Assembly: GCA_025456085.1 (NCBI GenBank)
Contig: JALOLF010000004.1
Coordinates: forward strand, 19,239 to 83,238
Origin: Acidimicrobiales bacterium
GTDB lineage: Bacteria; Actinomycetota; Acidimicrobiia; Acidimicrobiales; Acidimicrobilacustridaceae
Length of the DNA stretch: 64,000 nt
Direction: 5' to 3'
In this document: piece after piece, positions 34,275 through 43,362 of the stretch
How positions within the stretch are numbered: the first letter of the stretch is position 1
Layout: each line of letters opens with the position of its first letter
The notes under the pieces: model-generated
Databases searched by the model: none
The model's input: only the letters and a program-made list of their open reading frames with translations
What the model was told of the DNA's origin: nothing
Made by a program: the position numbers and the translations under genes

Positions 34275-35384
34275 TCAGGCGGTCGAGACCGCCGGCTCGC
34301 CGCCGCCCGGTGGCGCCTTGCCCGCAGCGGCGACGGCCCGGCGCTGCTTCAGCCGGTACAGCGCCAGCTTGATGCCGCCGACCAACCCGTAGGGCGCCAG
34401 CATCATCAGGGCGATGAGCGCGGCGCCGAACACCAGGTCGATCAGCTCGGGGTTGTCCTTGAGGATGAGGTCGGGCATGACCGCCGGCGGCAGGATGTCG
34501 CCGTTGGGCAGCCACACCACGAGGTAGGCGCCGACCGCGGGGCCGAGGATCGTGGCCGCCCCACCGACGACCACCGCCACCAGGACCGTGATCGACAGCA
34601 CGATGCCGAACTGGCCCGGGTCCACGAAGTTGGTCTGCCACACGTTCACCGCACCGCCCATGCCGGCGAGCATGGCCGAGATGCCGAACACGACGACCCG
34701 GTAGGCCGAGAGGTGCACGCCCATGGTCTCGGCCGCCGTCTCGTTGTCACGCGAGGCGATGAGCGCCCGACCGACGCGGCTGTGCACGAGGTTTCGCACC
34801 GCCACGAACGACAGGACCAGCAACACGACGGCGACGTAGTAGATCCACTGGTCGTTGGCGAGGTCGGTCGCCTCGGGGGCCTTGAACTTGGGGACGCGCA
34901 GGCCCTGGGTGCCGCCGGTGACGTCGCCGTAGCGCTTCACGACCTCGGGGAACAGGGTGGCGAGGGCCAGCGTCACGAGGGCCAGGTAGAGGCCCTTGAT
35001 GCGCAGCGCCGGGAGGCCGATGAGCACGCCGAGCACGAACGCGGCCGCCGCGGAGGCCACGAGGGCGGCGCCGTGCGACCAGCCGTGGTCGGCCACCAGG
35101 ATGGCCGTGGTGTACGCGCCCACCCCCATGAAGGCCCCGTGGCCGACCGAGATCAGCCCCGAGTAGCCGGTCAAGAGGTTCAAGCCGAGGGCCGCGAAGG
35201 CGAGGGCGATGACCTTGGTGAACAGGCCCACCTGCACGGGGGTGAAGTACTGGGGCACCCAGTACAGGACGCCGACGACGGCGACCCACACGACGACCTT
35301 GATCGCCGTGCGAGCGGCAGGTGACAGACCCCCGGCGGTGGGCGCCGGGGCGGTCGCAGTGGCGGTGGCGGTGGCGGCGCTCAT
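34275..35384 (-). CDS. livM: Branched-chain amino-acid-type ABC permease LivM
   Basis: 369 residues; ATG 35384 overlapping the livH stop (ATGA). About ten membrane helices. Family marks are LNLLTGYSGLISVGHGAFMGVGAY and LGLPALRIKGLYLALVTLA-like segments (here VLIGLPALRIKGLYLAL), and the cytoplasmic EAA-like loop SRVGRALIASRDNETAAE. The N terminus has an Ala/Thr repeat (SAATATATATA), and the C-terminal basic tail is longer than usual. It pairs with LivH to form the permease. Confidence 0.93.
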   Translation of the reverse strand: MSAATATATATAPAPTAGGLSPAARTAIKVVVWVAVVGVLYWVPQYFTPVQVGLFTKVIALAFAALGLNLLTGYSGLISVGHGAFMGVGAYTTAILVADHGWSHGAALVASAAAAFVLGVLIGLPALRIKGLYLALVTLALATLFPEVVKRYGDVTGGTQGLRVPKFKAPEATDLANDQWIYYVAVVLLVLSFVAVRNLVHSRVGRALIASRDNETAAETMGVHLSAYRVVVFGISAMLAGMGGAVNVWQTNFVDPGQFGIVLSITVLVAVVVGGAATILGPAVGAYLVVWLPNGDILPPAVMPDLILKDNPELIDLVFGAALIALMMLAPYGLVGGIKLALYRLKQRRAVAAAGKAPPGGGEPAVSTA

Positions 35385-36271
35385 ACCCGGGTCACCTGTG
35401 CCTTCCCGAACAGGCCCTGGGGGCGGACCAGCAGCACCACGAGGATGAGCAGGAACGCCGGCAGGAGCTTGAGGTCGTTGCCGATGGCGTCGACGTAGTG
35501 GGCCAGCAACTCGGTCACCACGCCGACGATCAGGCCACCGACCACGGCGCCGAGGGGGCTGTCGAAGCCGCCCAGCGTGGCCGCGGCGAAGGCGTAGATG
35601 AGCGGGCCCAGCATCAGCGTCGAGTCGAGACCCACGTCGGCGGTGGCCACGCCGGCCAGCACGCCGAAGGCGGCCGAGAGACCCCAGCCGATCATGAGCA
35701 TGTTGCCCACGGGCACGCCCACCAGGGCGGCGGACTCCGAGTTGGAGGCGACGCCCCGCATGGCCAGGCCCACCTTCGTGCGCTGGAAGAGCAGGTAGAG
35801 CACGAGCACCTCGGCGGCCAGCATGGCCAGCGTGCCGAGGGTCTGGTAGTCGATGCTGGCGCCGAAGATCTCGACCGAACCCGACCCGAAGAGCTGCGGG
35901 AAGGGCTTGGCCGTCTCGCCCCACAGCCAGGGGGCGAGGGCCTGGAAGCCGAGGAACAACCCGATGGTCACGATCACGACCGGCAGCGGGTTGTGGCCCG
36001 CCTTGTCCGAGACGGGCCGGATCAGCAGGCGTTCGATGAGCGCGCCCATGAGGAACGACACGACCATGCCCAGCAGCACCGAGGGCCACAGCGGGAGGCC
36101 GAAGCCGTCGTAGAACCCCCACACGATGAAGGTGGAGAACATCGCCATCTGACCCTGGGCGAAGTTCAGCAGGCCCGTGGCCCGGAAGATGATGACCACG
36201 GCGATGGCCAGGGTGGCGTAGATGGCGCCGCGTCCGAGGCCGAGGAAGAAGAACTGCAGGAACTCGCTCAA
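35381..36271 (-). CDS. livH: Branched-chain amino-acid-type ABC permease LivH
   Basis: 296 residues; ATG 36271. Typical LivH pattern: GLGRGAIYATLAIAVVIIFRATGLLNFAQGQ at the N terminus (helices 1-2, residues ~10-42) and the loop TKVGLAMRGVASNSESAALVGV that contacts the ATPase. The length is as expected. The stop overlaps livM; the livF stop precedes the start by 55 bp. Confidence 0.94.
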   Translation of the reverse strand: MSEFLQFFFLGLGRGAIYATLAIAVVIIFRATGLLNFAQGQMAMFSTFIVWGFYDGFGLPLWPSVLLGMVVSFLMGALIERLLIRPVSDKAGHNPLPVVIVTIGLFLGFQALAPWLWGETAKPFPQLFGSGSVEIFGASIDYQTLGTLAMLAAEVLVLYLLFQRTKVGLAMRGVASNSESAALVGVPVGNMLMIGWGLSAAFGVLAGVATADVGLDSTLMLGPLIYAFAAATLGGFDSPLGAVVGGLIVGVVTELLAHYVDAIGNDLKLLPAFLLILVVLLVRPQGLFGKAQVTRV

Positions 36272-36326
36272 CTGGTTCCCCCGCTGGTCGCCACTCGCTC
36301 GATCGGTGTCACGCTCGTCTCCCGCC

Positions 36327-37033
<707 letters not shown>

Positions 37034-37037
<4 letters not shown>

Positions 37038-37801
37038 GTGATGCCTCCACCCAGGTAGGCCTCGATGACCGTGGGGTCGTTCTGGACGTCCGCCGGGGCG
37101 CCCTCGGCGATCTTGCGCCCGAAGTCCATGACCACGACCTTCTCGGAGATCTCCATGACCATGCCCATGTGGTGCTCGACCAGCAGCACGGTGAGGTCGT
37201 GGTCGTCGCGCAGGCGCCGGATGACCGCCGCCAGCTCGTCGACCTCGGTGTGGGTGAGACCGGTCGCCGGTTCGTCGAGCATCAAGAGCTTCGGGTCCGA
37301 CACCAACGAGCGGGCGATCTCGATGCGCTTGAGCGTGCCGTAGGGCAGCGCCTGGCACGGGCGCGAGGCGAGGGGGGCGAGGTGGAGCTTGTCCAGGATC
37401 TCCATGCTCGTGGCGCGGAGACGCTTCTCCTCCGAGCCCACCGGAGGGAGCCGGAAGGGGGTGGTCAGGAAGCCGCCCCGGCTGCGGCTGTGCGCGCCCA
37501 CCATGACGTTCTCGAGCACGGTCAGGCCCGGCACGAGGGCCAGGTTCTGGAAGGTGCGGGAGATGCCGGCGGCTGCGATGCGGTGCGCCGGAAGGGCGAG
37601 GAGGTCCTGGCCGTCGAAGCTCACCCGGCCCTGACTGGGCGGGTAGAGCCGGCTCACCACGTTGAAGAAGGTGGTCTTGCCCGCGCCGTTGGGACCGATC
37701 AGCGCGCAGATCTGGCCCCGGTCGATGGTGAAGGTGAGACCGTCGAGCGCGAGCAGGCCGCCGAAGCGCACGCTCACGTCGTGAACGTCGAGCAGCGTCA
37801 T
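37034..37801 (-). CDS. livG: ABC transporter ATP-binding protein LivG
   Basis: 255 residues; ATG 37801, immediately after the mreB stop codon (no spacer), with GAGGA upstream inside mreB. Walker A GPNGAGKTT, the LivG-type signature LPYGTLKRIEIARSL instead of LSGGQ, Walker B LLMLDEP and H-loop LLVEHHMG are all present. It forms a heterodimer with LivF. Confidence 0.95.
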
Positions 37802-38806
37802 TCAGGTCCTCGTGTCCATGAACATGACCTTCAGGTCGTCGTAGGCCTCGATGCAGTGGCCCGCCCCCAGCACCACGCACTCTAGAGGGGCGTCGACCAG
37901 GTGCACAGGGATCTCGGTCTCCTGCTGGATGCGCAGGTCGAGTCCGCGCAGCATGCCGCCGCCTCCGACGAGGTGGATGCCCTCGTGGATGAGGTCCTGC
38001 GCCAGCTCCGGAGGGGCCTGCCCGAGACAGGCGATGACGGCGTCGACCATGGCCGAGACCGGCTCGTCGATGGCGTCGCGCACCTCCTCGGCCGACAGGA
38101 TCACCGTCTTGGGCAGACCGCTCATGAGCTCCCGACCGCGCACCTCGGCCGAGTACTCCTGCTCGGTGGGCCAGGCCGAGCCGATCCGCACCTTGATCTC
38201 CTCCGCGGTGCGCTCCCCGATGGCGATGCCGTACTCGCGACGGATGTAGGTCTGGACGTGGGCGTCGATGTCGAACGACCCGACCCGGACCGCCTCCAGC
38301 GCCACCACCCCGCCGAGGGAGATGAGGGCCACCTCGGTGGTGCCGCCGCCGATGTCGATCACCATGTTGCCGAGCGGCTCGCTGATGGGCAGCCCGGCAC
38401 CGATGGCCGCGGCCATGGGCTGTTCGATCAGGTGGGCCTCGGCGGCGCCGGCCCGTCGGGCGGCCTCGGTCACCGCCCGACGCTCCACCGCGGTGATGGC
38501 CGACGGGACGCAGATCACCACGCGCGGGCGGTTGAACCGGCTCACCTTCACCCGCTGCAACAGGAGCCGGATCATCCGCTGCGTGATGTCGAAGTCGGTG
38601 ATGGCCCCCTTGCGCAGCGGGCGCACCGCCACGATGTAGCTCGGCGTGCGGCCGATCATCTGCCACGCCTCGTGGCCCATGGCCAGCACCTCACCGGTGC
38701 GGCTGTTCAGCGCGATGACCGAGGGTTCGTTGAGCACGATCCCCTCGCCGCGGGCGTACACGAGCGTGTTGGCGGTACCCAGATCGATGGCGAGATCGCG
38801 AGCCAG
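37802..38806 (-). CDS. mreB: Rod-shape-determining protein MreB (CTG start)
   Basis: 334 residues, the usual MreB length, from CTG 38806. The conserved N terminus ARDLAIDLGTANTLVYARG begins directly after this CTG, and an in-frame TGA lies just 3 nt upstream, so no ATG/GTG/TTG can give the full actin fold. GAGGAG sits 9 nt before the CTG. Actin-fold motifs are phosphate 1 (DLGTAN), connect 1 (PLRKGAITDFD), phosphate 2 (VIDIGGGTTEVAL), EQPMAAAIG, and adenosine (LVGGGGMLRGL). MreB forms filaments that guide wall synthesis. No mreC, mreD or rodA is nearby; instead liv genes follow without a gap. Confidence 0.93.
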   Translation of the reverse strand: MARDLAIDLGTANTLVYARGEGIVLNEPSVIALNSRTGEVLAMGHEAWQMIGRTPSYIVAVRPLRKGAITDFDITQRMIRLLLQRVKVSRFNRPRVVICVPSAITAVERRAVTEAARRAGAAEAHLIEQPMAAAIGAGLPISEPLGNMVIDIGGGTTEVALISLGGVVALEAVRVGSFDIDAHVQTYIRREYGIAIGERTAEEIKVRIGSAWPTEQEYSAEVRGRELMSGLPKTVILSAEEVRDAIDEPVSAMVDAVIACLGQAPPELAQDLIHEGIHLVGGGGMLRGLDLRIQQETEIPVHLVDAPLECVVLGAGHCIEAYDDLKVMFMDTRT

Positions 38807-38809
38807 GGT

Positions 38810-39115
38810 TCAGCGCTCCTCGTCGGTCGCGCCCCGGGCGGTGTCGCCGACGTGGCGGCGGGCGTCGCGGAGCTTGCGGGCCAGGTCGCCCTGTTCGGGA
38901 GCGGGCACGATGGGTGACGGTCGGTCCACTCGGCGGCGACCGGGGCGGCGATCGGTGCTCTCGGGGGCGTCTCGGCCGAGGGCGTCCATCTCCCGCTCGA
39001 ACTGCTCGATGCTCGACATGAACGTCGTGGGTCGGTGGTGGCGCCACCACAGGAACAGCGACCCGACCACGCTCGCCACGACCGCGATGAGCAGGAACCC
39101 CACGCTGCCGCTCAC
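38810..39115 (-). CDS. Small membrane protein upstream of mreB
   Basis: 101 residues; GTG 39115 overlapping the moaE stop (GTGA). One N-terminal helix (~5-24: GFLLIAVVASVVGSLFLWW), then a charged cytoplasmic tail rich in Arg/Asp with a predicted helix (QFEREMDAL; LARKLRDARRHVG). The stop is 3 nt before the mreB CTG, and its last codons supply the ribosome site of mreB. A role linked to MreB is possible from position alone. Confidence 0.65.
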   Translation of the reverse strand: MSGSVGFLLIAVVASVVGSLFLWWRHHRPTTFMSSIEQFEREMDALGRDAPESTDRRPGRRRVDRPSPIVPAPEQGDLARKLRDARRHVGDTARGATDEER

Positions 39116-39597
39116 GACCCGGCCTCCCGGGCCGACTCACGCACCGGCTGCGCCGCCGACGCCCAGTCGCTGCCGCCGGGCCAGTGCTCACGCTTCCAGA
39201 TGGGGACGGTGGCCTTCAGCTCGTCGATGGCGAAGCGCGCCGCGGCGAACGCCTCTTCCCGGTGCGGAGCCGAAGCCACGACGAGCACGGACGTCTCCCC
39301 CAGGGGCACCGCGCCCAGCCGGTGCAGCAGCACCAGCCGGCCCAGGTCCGGCCACCGCGACCGCGCCCCGGCGGCGATGCGCTCGAGGCGCGCCACGACG
39401 TGCTCCTCGTAGGCCTCGTACTCGAGCAGGGTGACTCCCGTGCGGTCCTCGGCGTGGTCGCGGGTCGTGCCCGAGAAGGTCACCACCGCGCCGCAACCGG
39501 GCAGGACCGACCACGCCACCGCCTCGACCAGGGGCAGCGCGGCGCTGCTCAGGCCGAGCCAGTCCTCCCCCTGCGTAGGTGCGTCGACGGTCGTCAC
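39112..39597 (-). CDS. moaE: Molybdopterin synthase catalytic subunit MoaE
   Basis: 161 residues; GTG 39597, eight nt after a TACCCT -10 box, hence probably leaderless. MoaE features are FSGTTRDHAEDR, LEYEAYEEH, LHRLGAVPLGETSVLV, SAPHREEAF and the catalytic lysine segment LKATVPIWKREHW. It converts precursor Z to molybdopterin with thiocarboxylated MoaD. No moaD or other moa genes are visible here. Confidence 0.93.
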   Translation of the reverse strand: MTTVDAPTQGEDWLGLSSAALPLVEAVAWSVLPGCGAVVTFSGTTRDHAEDRTGVTLLEYEAYEEHVVARLERIAAGARSRWPDLGRLVLLHRLGAVPLGETSVLVVASAPHREEAFAAARFAIDELKATVPIWKREHWPGGSDWASAAQPVRESAREAGS

Positions 39598-39688
39598 GGC
39601 CGCTCAGGGTAGTTCGGCGCCGCCACCCGCAGGTCCCTCGCACGGGCCGCGGCCAGTACGGCCGAGGTGGTCACTATCCTCGAACGAC
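39598..39688. promoter_or_regulatory. Divergent promoters for moaE and the HtrA-like gene
   Basis: Minus strand: TACCCT at 39611-39606, then 8 nt to GTG 39597. Plus strand: TATCCT at 39675-39680, then 8 nt to GTG 39689. Both fit leaderless transcription starting at or next to the start codon. Confidence 0.6.
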
Positions 39689-40942
39689 GTGCCCATCGAC
39701 GATGACGACGACGGCGCGCTCGGCCAGCCCCTTCCACCCGAGGACCGCCTGTGGCGACACCCTTCGGAGGTCAATGCGCCCGGCGCCCCCCAGCCCATCG
39801 TCCTCGTCGCCAAGACGGTCGGATGGGGGCGGGTGGTCGCAGCCGCCGTGCTGGCCGGCATGCTCGGCGCGGCGTCGACGTTGGCGGTCCTGTCGCGCAC
39901 GGACACCCTGGACGAGCGGGAGGAGGCCGGCACGGTCATCGAGCGCATCGACGCCGACCTGAGCCCCACACCCGGTGAATCCACCCTGGCCATCGCGTCC
40001 GACGTGCTGCCGAGCGTCGCCCGGGTCGAGACGACGGGACCGGGCGGGACCACGACGGGCACCGCAGTGGTGTTCCGCGACGACGGCCACCTGGTCACCA
40101 CCGCCGACGTCGTCGACGGCGCCGAGCTGATCGTCGTCATCCTCGACGACGGGTCGCAGCTCGGCGCCACCTTCGTCGGGCGCGACATCGAGAGCGACGT
40201 GGCGGTGATCAAGGTGGAACAGGTCGGGCTGCCGCCCGCGGTCGGGGACCTGTCGCCGCAGGAGCTGACCTTCGGCGACCCCACGGTGGTCATCGACTTC
40301 GGGTCGAACCCCACCCGGGCGCCCGACATCGCCGAGGGCTTCCTCAGCACGGTCAGCCGCCAGGTCGACCGGGAGAACGATCGGCCGCTGTTCGGGCTCA
40401 TCCAGACCAACACCCCGGCCAGCTTCGGCGCCTCCAGCCCGGGCTCGGTGCTCGTCAACGACTCCGGTGAGGTCGTCGGCATCGTCACGGGCCGGGCCGG
40501 CGGCGACCGAGGCGACGACGTGGAGGTGCCCGGCGACGCGGCGTCGCAGGCCGCGGCCGACGGACTCGTCCCCCAGTTCGCCACCCCTGCGGACTACGTG
40601 TGGAAGATCGCCGGCGAGCTGATCGACACCGGCGAGGTGCGCCACCCGCTCCTGGGGGTCGACGGCGAGACGGTCACGGGGGAGGAGGCGCAACGGCTCG
40701 ACGTCGTGGGCGGCATGCGCATCGACTCCCTGCTCGCCGACGGCCCGGCCGAGAAGGCGGGGCTGCAGGAGGGCGACGTGATCGTGGCCATCGACGGCAC
40801 CGCGGTGGGGTCCCTCAACGACCTCGTGACCGCCATCCGACGCAAGACCCCGGGGCAGTCGGTGTCGATCACCTACCTGCGCGAGACCGAGAAGGACGTC
40901 GCCCTCGCCACCCTGCAGGAGTGGACGCCCAACGTGCCCTGA
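39689..40942 (+). CDS. HtrA-like protein with degenerate catalytic triad (pseudoprotease)
   Basis: 417 residues; GTG 39689. An acidic N terminus precedes one membrane helix (~48-68), a trypsin-like domain (~95-290) and a C-terminal PDZ domain (~310-400: LQEGDVIVAIDGTAVGSL). The protease domain aligns with HtrA, but the His position (usual TNNHVV) reads TTADVV, and the nucleophile motif (GNSGGP) reads ASSPGSVL, so both His and Ser are lost. Only the Asp (ESDVAVIKV) remains. It is therefore predicted to be non-proteolytic, probably binding unfolded or C-terminal peptides or regulating the intact HtrA encoded at 58.5-60.3 kb. Confidence 0.85.
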   Translation: MPIDDDDDGALGQPLPPEDRLWRHPSEVNAPGAPQPIVLVAKTVGWGRVVAAAVLAGMLGAASTLAVLSRTDTLDEREEAGTVIERIDADLSPTPGESTLAIASDVLPSVARVETTGPGGTTTGTAVVFRDDGHLVTTADVVDGAELIVVILDDGSQLGATFVGRDIESDVAVIKVEQVGLPPAVGDLSPQELTFGDPTVVIDFGSNPTRAPDIAEGFLSTVSRQVDRENDRPLFGLIQTNTPASFGASSPGSVLVNDSGEVVGIVTGRAGGDRGDDVEVPGDAASQAAADGLVPQFATPADYVWKIAGELIDTGEVRHPLLGVDGETVTGEEAQRLDVVGGMRIDSLLADGPAEKAGLQEGDVIVAIDGTAVGSLNDLVTAIRRKTPGQSVSITYLRETEKDVALATLQEWTPNVP

Positions 40943-40957
40943 TCCCTCCCGCGCCTG

Positions 40958-42022
40958 CTACCGCCGCAACCGCCGGACGACGAGGTACGCGGCACCGACC
41001 ACCGCGACGCCGGCGACCCCGACACCCACGAGCGAGAGCTGCTGGCGACGCCGGGCGCTGAGCGAGGCGAGCGCGCCGCCGGTGTCGGCCACGACGTAGG
41101 CCTCCTCACCGGTGTGGCTGGGCGTCCAGCCCGCCGCCTCCAACCGATCGTTGGCGACGACCCACGGGTGGGTCAGGTAGGCGAGCAGGCCCTCGGGGGT
41201 CCCGCCGGGCAGGCGACCCCGCCACGACCGCAGACGGGCCGCGAACCGGGGGCGCAGCGGCAACCGGGGCGCCGGGCCCCGCAACCGCCGCACCTGCTCG
41301 GCGGTGGTCCAACCGTCGGGGGCGACGTTGAACACCCCGTCCAGCCGACGGCGCCTCGCGACGTCCACCGCCGCGACGACGTCGTCGACGTGCACGAACT
41401 GCCGTGGGCTCTCGCCGTCCTCGACCGGCAGTCCACCGGCGGACCACGCGGACCGTCGCAGCCAACCGCCGTCGTCGGGATGCACGACGACGGCGGTGCG
41501 CAGCAGCGCCACCGTGGCGCCGCTGCGACCACGCCACTCGAGCACCAGACGCTCCAGCTCGGCGTGCTCGAGTGCGAACGCCGACGCCGGTCCGGGCCGA
41601 ACCGGTGCGTCCTCGGTGAGCGGCACCGGGTTGTCGGGCCACGCCCCGTAGACCATGGCCGTGGAGCGCACGACCACGTGCCGTACACCGGCCGCCGCCG
41701 CGGCGTCGAGCACCCACCGGCAGGCGTCGAGGTCCCCGCTGGCGAGCCCGGAGCCGTCGATCGACTCCGCCGCCGGCACCGCGGTCCCCAGCAGCACCAG
41801 CACGTCGGCGTCGCGCAGCAGGCCCTGCCACTCCGCCGGCGTGGGCACGCCGGGCACCCAGTCGACCAGGGCACCGGCGGGCAGCTTGGGACGACGGAGG
41901 GGGTCGCCGGCGGCGCCCTCCACCGCCACGACGTGGTGCACGTCGGGATCGTCGGCGATGGCCGCCACCACACCCGACCCGAGCACGGATGCCGCCCCGG
42001 TGACCACGACCCTGTCTGCCAT
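40958..42022 (-). CDS. NAD-dependent epimerase/dehydratase with C-terminal membrane anchor
   Basis: 354 residues; ATG 42022. Extended-SDR Rossmann fold: VVVTGAASVLGSGVV replaces the usual GxxGxxG (GAASVLG), then VLVLLGTAV, VRSTAMVYG (the Tyr of the YxxxK pair is not in canonical position; SAFALEHAELE supplies no clear YxxxK). A C-terminal hydrophobic helix (~332-350) with terminal Arg suggests membrane attachment. It may be a non-catalytic or lipid-linked sugar/quinone SDR. Function unknown. Confidence 0.75.
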   Translation of the reverse strand: MADRVVVTGAASVLGSGVVAAIADDPDVHHVVAVEGAAGDPLRRPKLPAGALVDWVPGVPTPAEWQGLLRDADVLVLLGTAVPAAESIDGSGLASGDLDACRWVLDAAAAAGVRHVVVRSTAMVYGAWPDNPVPLTEDAPVRPGPASAFALEHAELERLVLEWRGRSGATVALLRTAVVVHPDDGGWLRRSAWSAGGLPVEDGESPRQFVHVDDVVAAVDVARRRRLDGVFNVAPDGWTTAEQVRRLRGPAPRLPLRPRFAARLRSWRGRLPGGTPEGLLAYLTHPWVVANDRLEAAGWTPSHTGEEAYVVADTGGALASLSARRRQQLSLVGVGVAGVAVVGAAYLVVRRLRR

Positions 42023-42114
42023 CCACGCATTGTGCCGTCATCGGCATGGGCACCGCCATCGGTCACGCACGACCCGGGGCCGCGGTTCGGTCCACCGGCC
42101 CTACCATGCACGGT

Positions 42115-43329
42115 GTGAGCGACAGCACCCCACCGATCGGGCCGGGCGACGGCGATCCCGACGAACCGAACCCGTTCGCCGGGGTACCCATCTTCGGTGA
42201 TCTGATGAAGCTCTTCGGCCAGCAGCAGCCCGGCCCCATGAGCTGGGACACCGCCCGGCAGTTCGCCCTGTCCATCGCCACCGAGGGCAGGCCCGAGGCC
42301 AACATCGATCCCGTGACCCGCCTCGGCATCGAGGAGCTGGCACGGGTGGCCGAACTGCAGGTCGCCAACGCGACCGGCCTCGAGGTCTCCCAGACCGGTC
42401 AGGGCATCACCATCGCCCCGGTCACCCGGGCACTGTGGGCCCAGCAGACCCTGGAGGCCTATCGTCCGCTGTTCGACGTGCTGGCGGCATCGCTCGACCA
42501 GCAGCCCGGCGACGAGGCGGCGCCCGACCCCGCCGATCCGTTCGGGTTCCTGGCGCCGCTCATGCGGGCCATCGGCCCCATGATGCTCGGGCTCACCGCC
42601 GGCAGCATGGTGGGCCACCTGGCCCAACGCAGCTTCGGCCAGTACGACCTGCCCATCCCCCGGCCGCCCGGCGATCGGTTGCTGATCGTGGTGCCCAACA
42701 TCGACGCCTTCGGCGGGGACTGGAGCCTGCCCCTCGACGACCTCCGCCTGTGGGTGTGCCTGAACGAGGTCACCCACCACGCCGTGCTGGGCGTACCCCA
42801 CGTCCGGGAGCGACTCGACACACTCCTGCGCGACTACCTGGCGCGCTTCGAACCCGATCCCGGGCGCCTGGATCTGCTCGGCGACTTCGAGAACCTCGAC
42901 GCCTCGGGCCCGGAGGCCTTCCAGTCCCTCATGGCCGATCCCGAGATGGTGTTGGGGGCGTTGCAGTCACCGGCGCAGCGTGAGCTGCTCCCGCACCTCG
43001 AGGCGGCGGTGGCGGTCGTGGTGGGCTACGTCGACCACGTCATGGACCGCATCGGCACGGGCCTCGTGGGCCAGTACGCCATGATCACCGAAGCCGTCCG
43101 GCGCCGGCGCGTCGAGGCCGCACCGCACGACCGCTTCGTGGAGCGGCTGTTCGGTCTCGAGCTCACGCAGGCCCAGTACGACCGGGGCACCGCGTTCGTG
43201 AACGGCGTCCTGGAACGAGCCGGCGACGACGGCCTGCGACGGCTGTGGGCGTCGCCCCGCGAGCTCCCCACTCCCGCCGAGGTCGACGCCCCCGGGCTGT
43301 GGCTCGCCCGCATCGACCTGCCCGACTGA
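42115..43329 (+). CDS. Zincin-like metallopeptidase (TIGR03624/F420-associated type)
   Basis: 404 residues from GTG 42115, 7 nt after a TACCAT -10 box (leaderless); ATG 42106 lies inside that box. Family segments are MSWDTARQFALSIATEG, DRLLIVVPNIDAF and LWVCLNEVTHHAVLGVPHVRERL, the last being the degenerate zincin helix (usual H-E-x-x-H replaced by N-E-V-T-H-H). A glycine/methionine-rich hydrophobic helix lies around 165-190. Members are widespread in actinobacteria and were linked to F420 gene neighbourhoods, but no activity is established. The missing first His makes catalysis uncertain. Confidence 0.78.
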   Translation: MSDSTPPIGPGDGDPDEPNPFAGVPIFGDLMKLFGQQQPGPMSWDTARQFALSIATEGRPEANIDPVTRLGIEELARVAELQVANATGLEVSQTGQGITIAPVTRALWAQQTLEAYRPLFDVLAASLDQQPGDEAAPDPADPFGFLAPLMRAIGPMMLGLTAGSMVGHLAQRSFGQYDLPIPRPPGDRLLIVVPNIDAFGGDWSLPLDDLRLWVCLNEVTHHAVLGVPHVRERLDTLLRDYLARFEPDPGRLDLLGDFENLDASGPEAFQSLMADPEMVLGALQSPAQRELLPHLEAAVAVVVGYVDHVMDRIGTGLVGQYAMITEAVRRRRVEAAPHDRFVERLFGLELTQAQYDRGTAFVNGVLERAGDDGLRRLWASPRELPTPAEVDAPGLWLARIDLPD

Positions 43330-43362
43330 ACCCGAGCGCGGAGGCGATCCGGGCGGCGCCCG

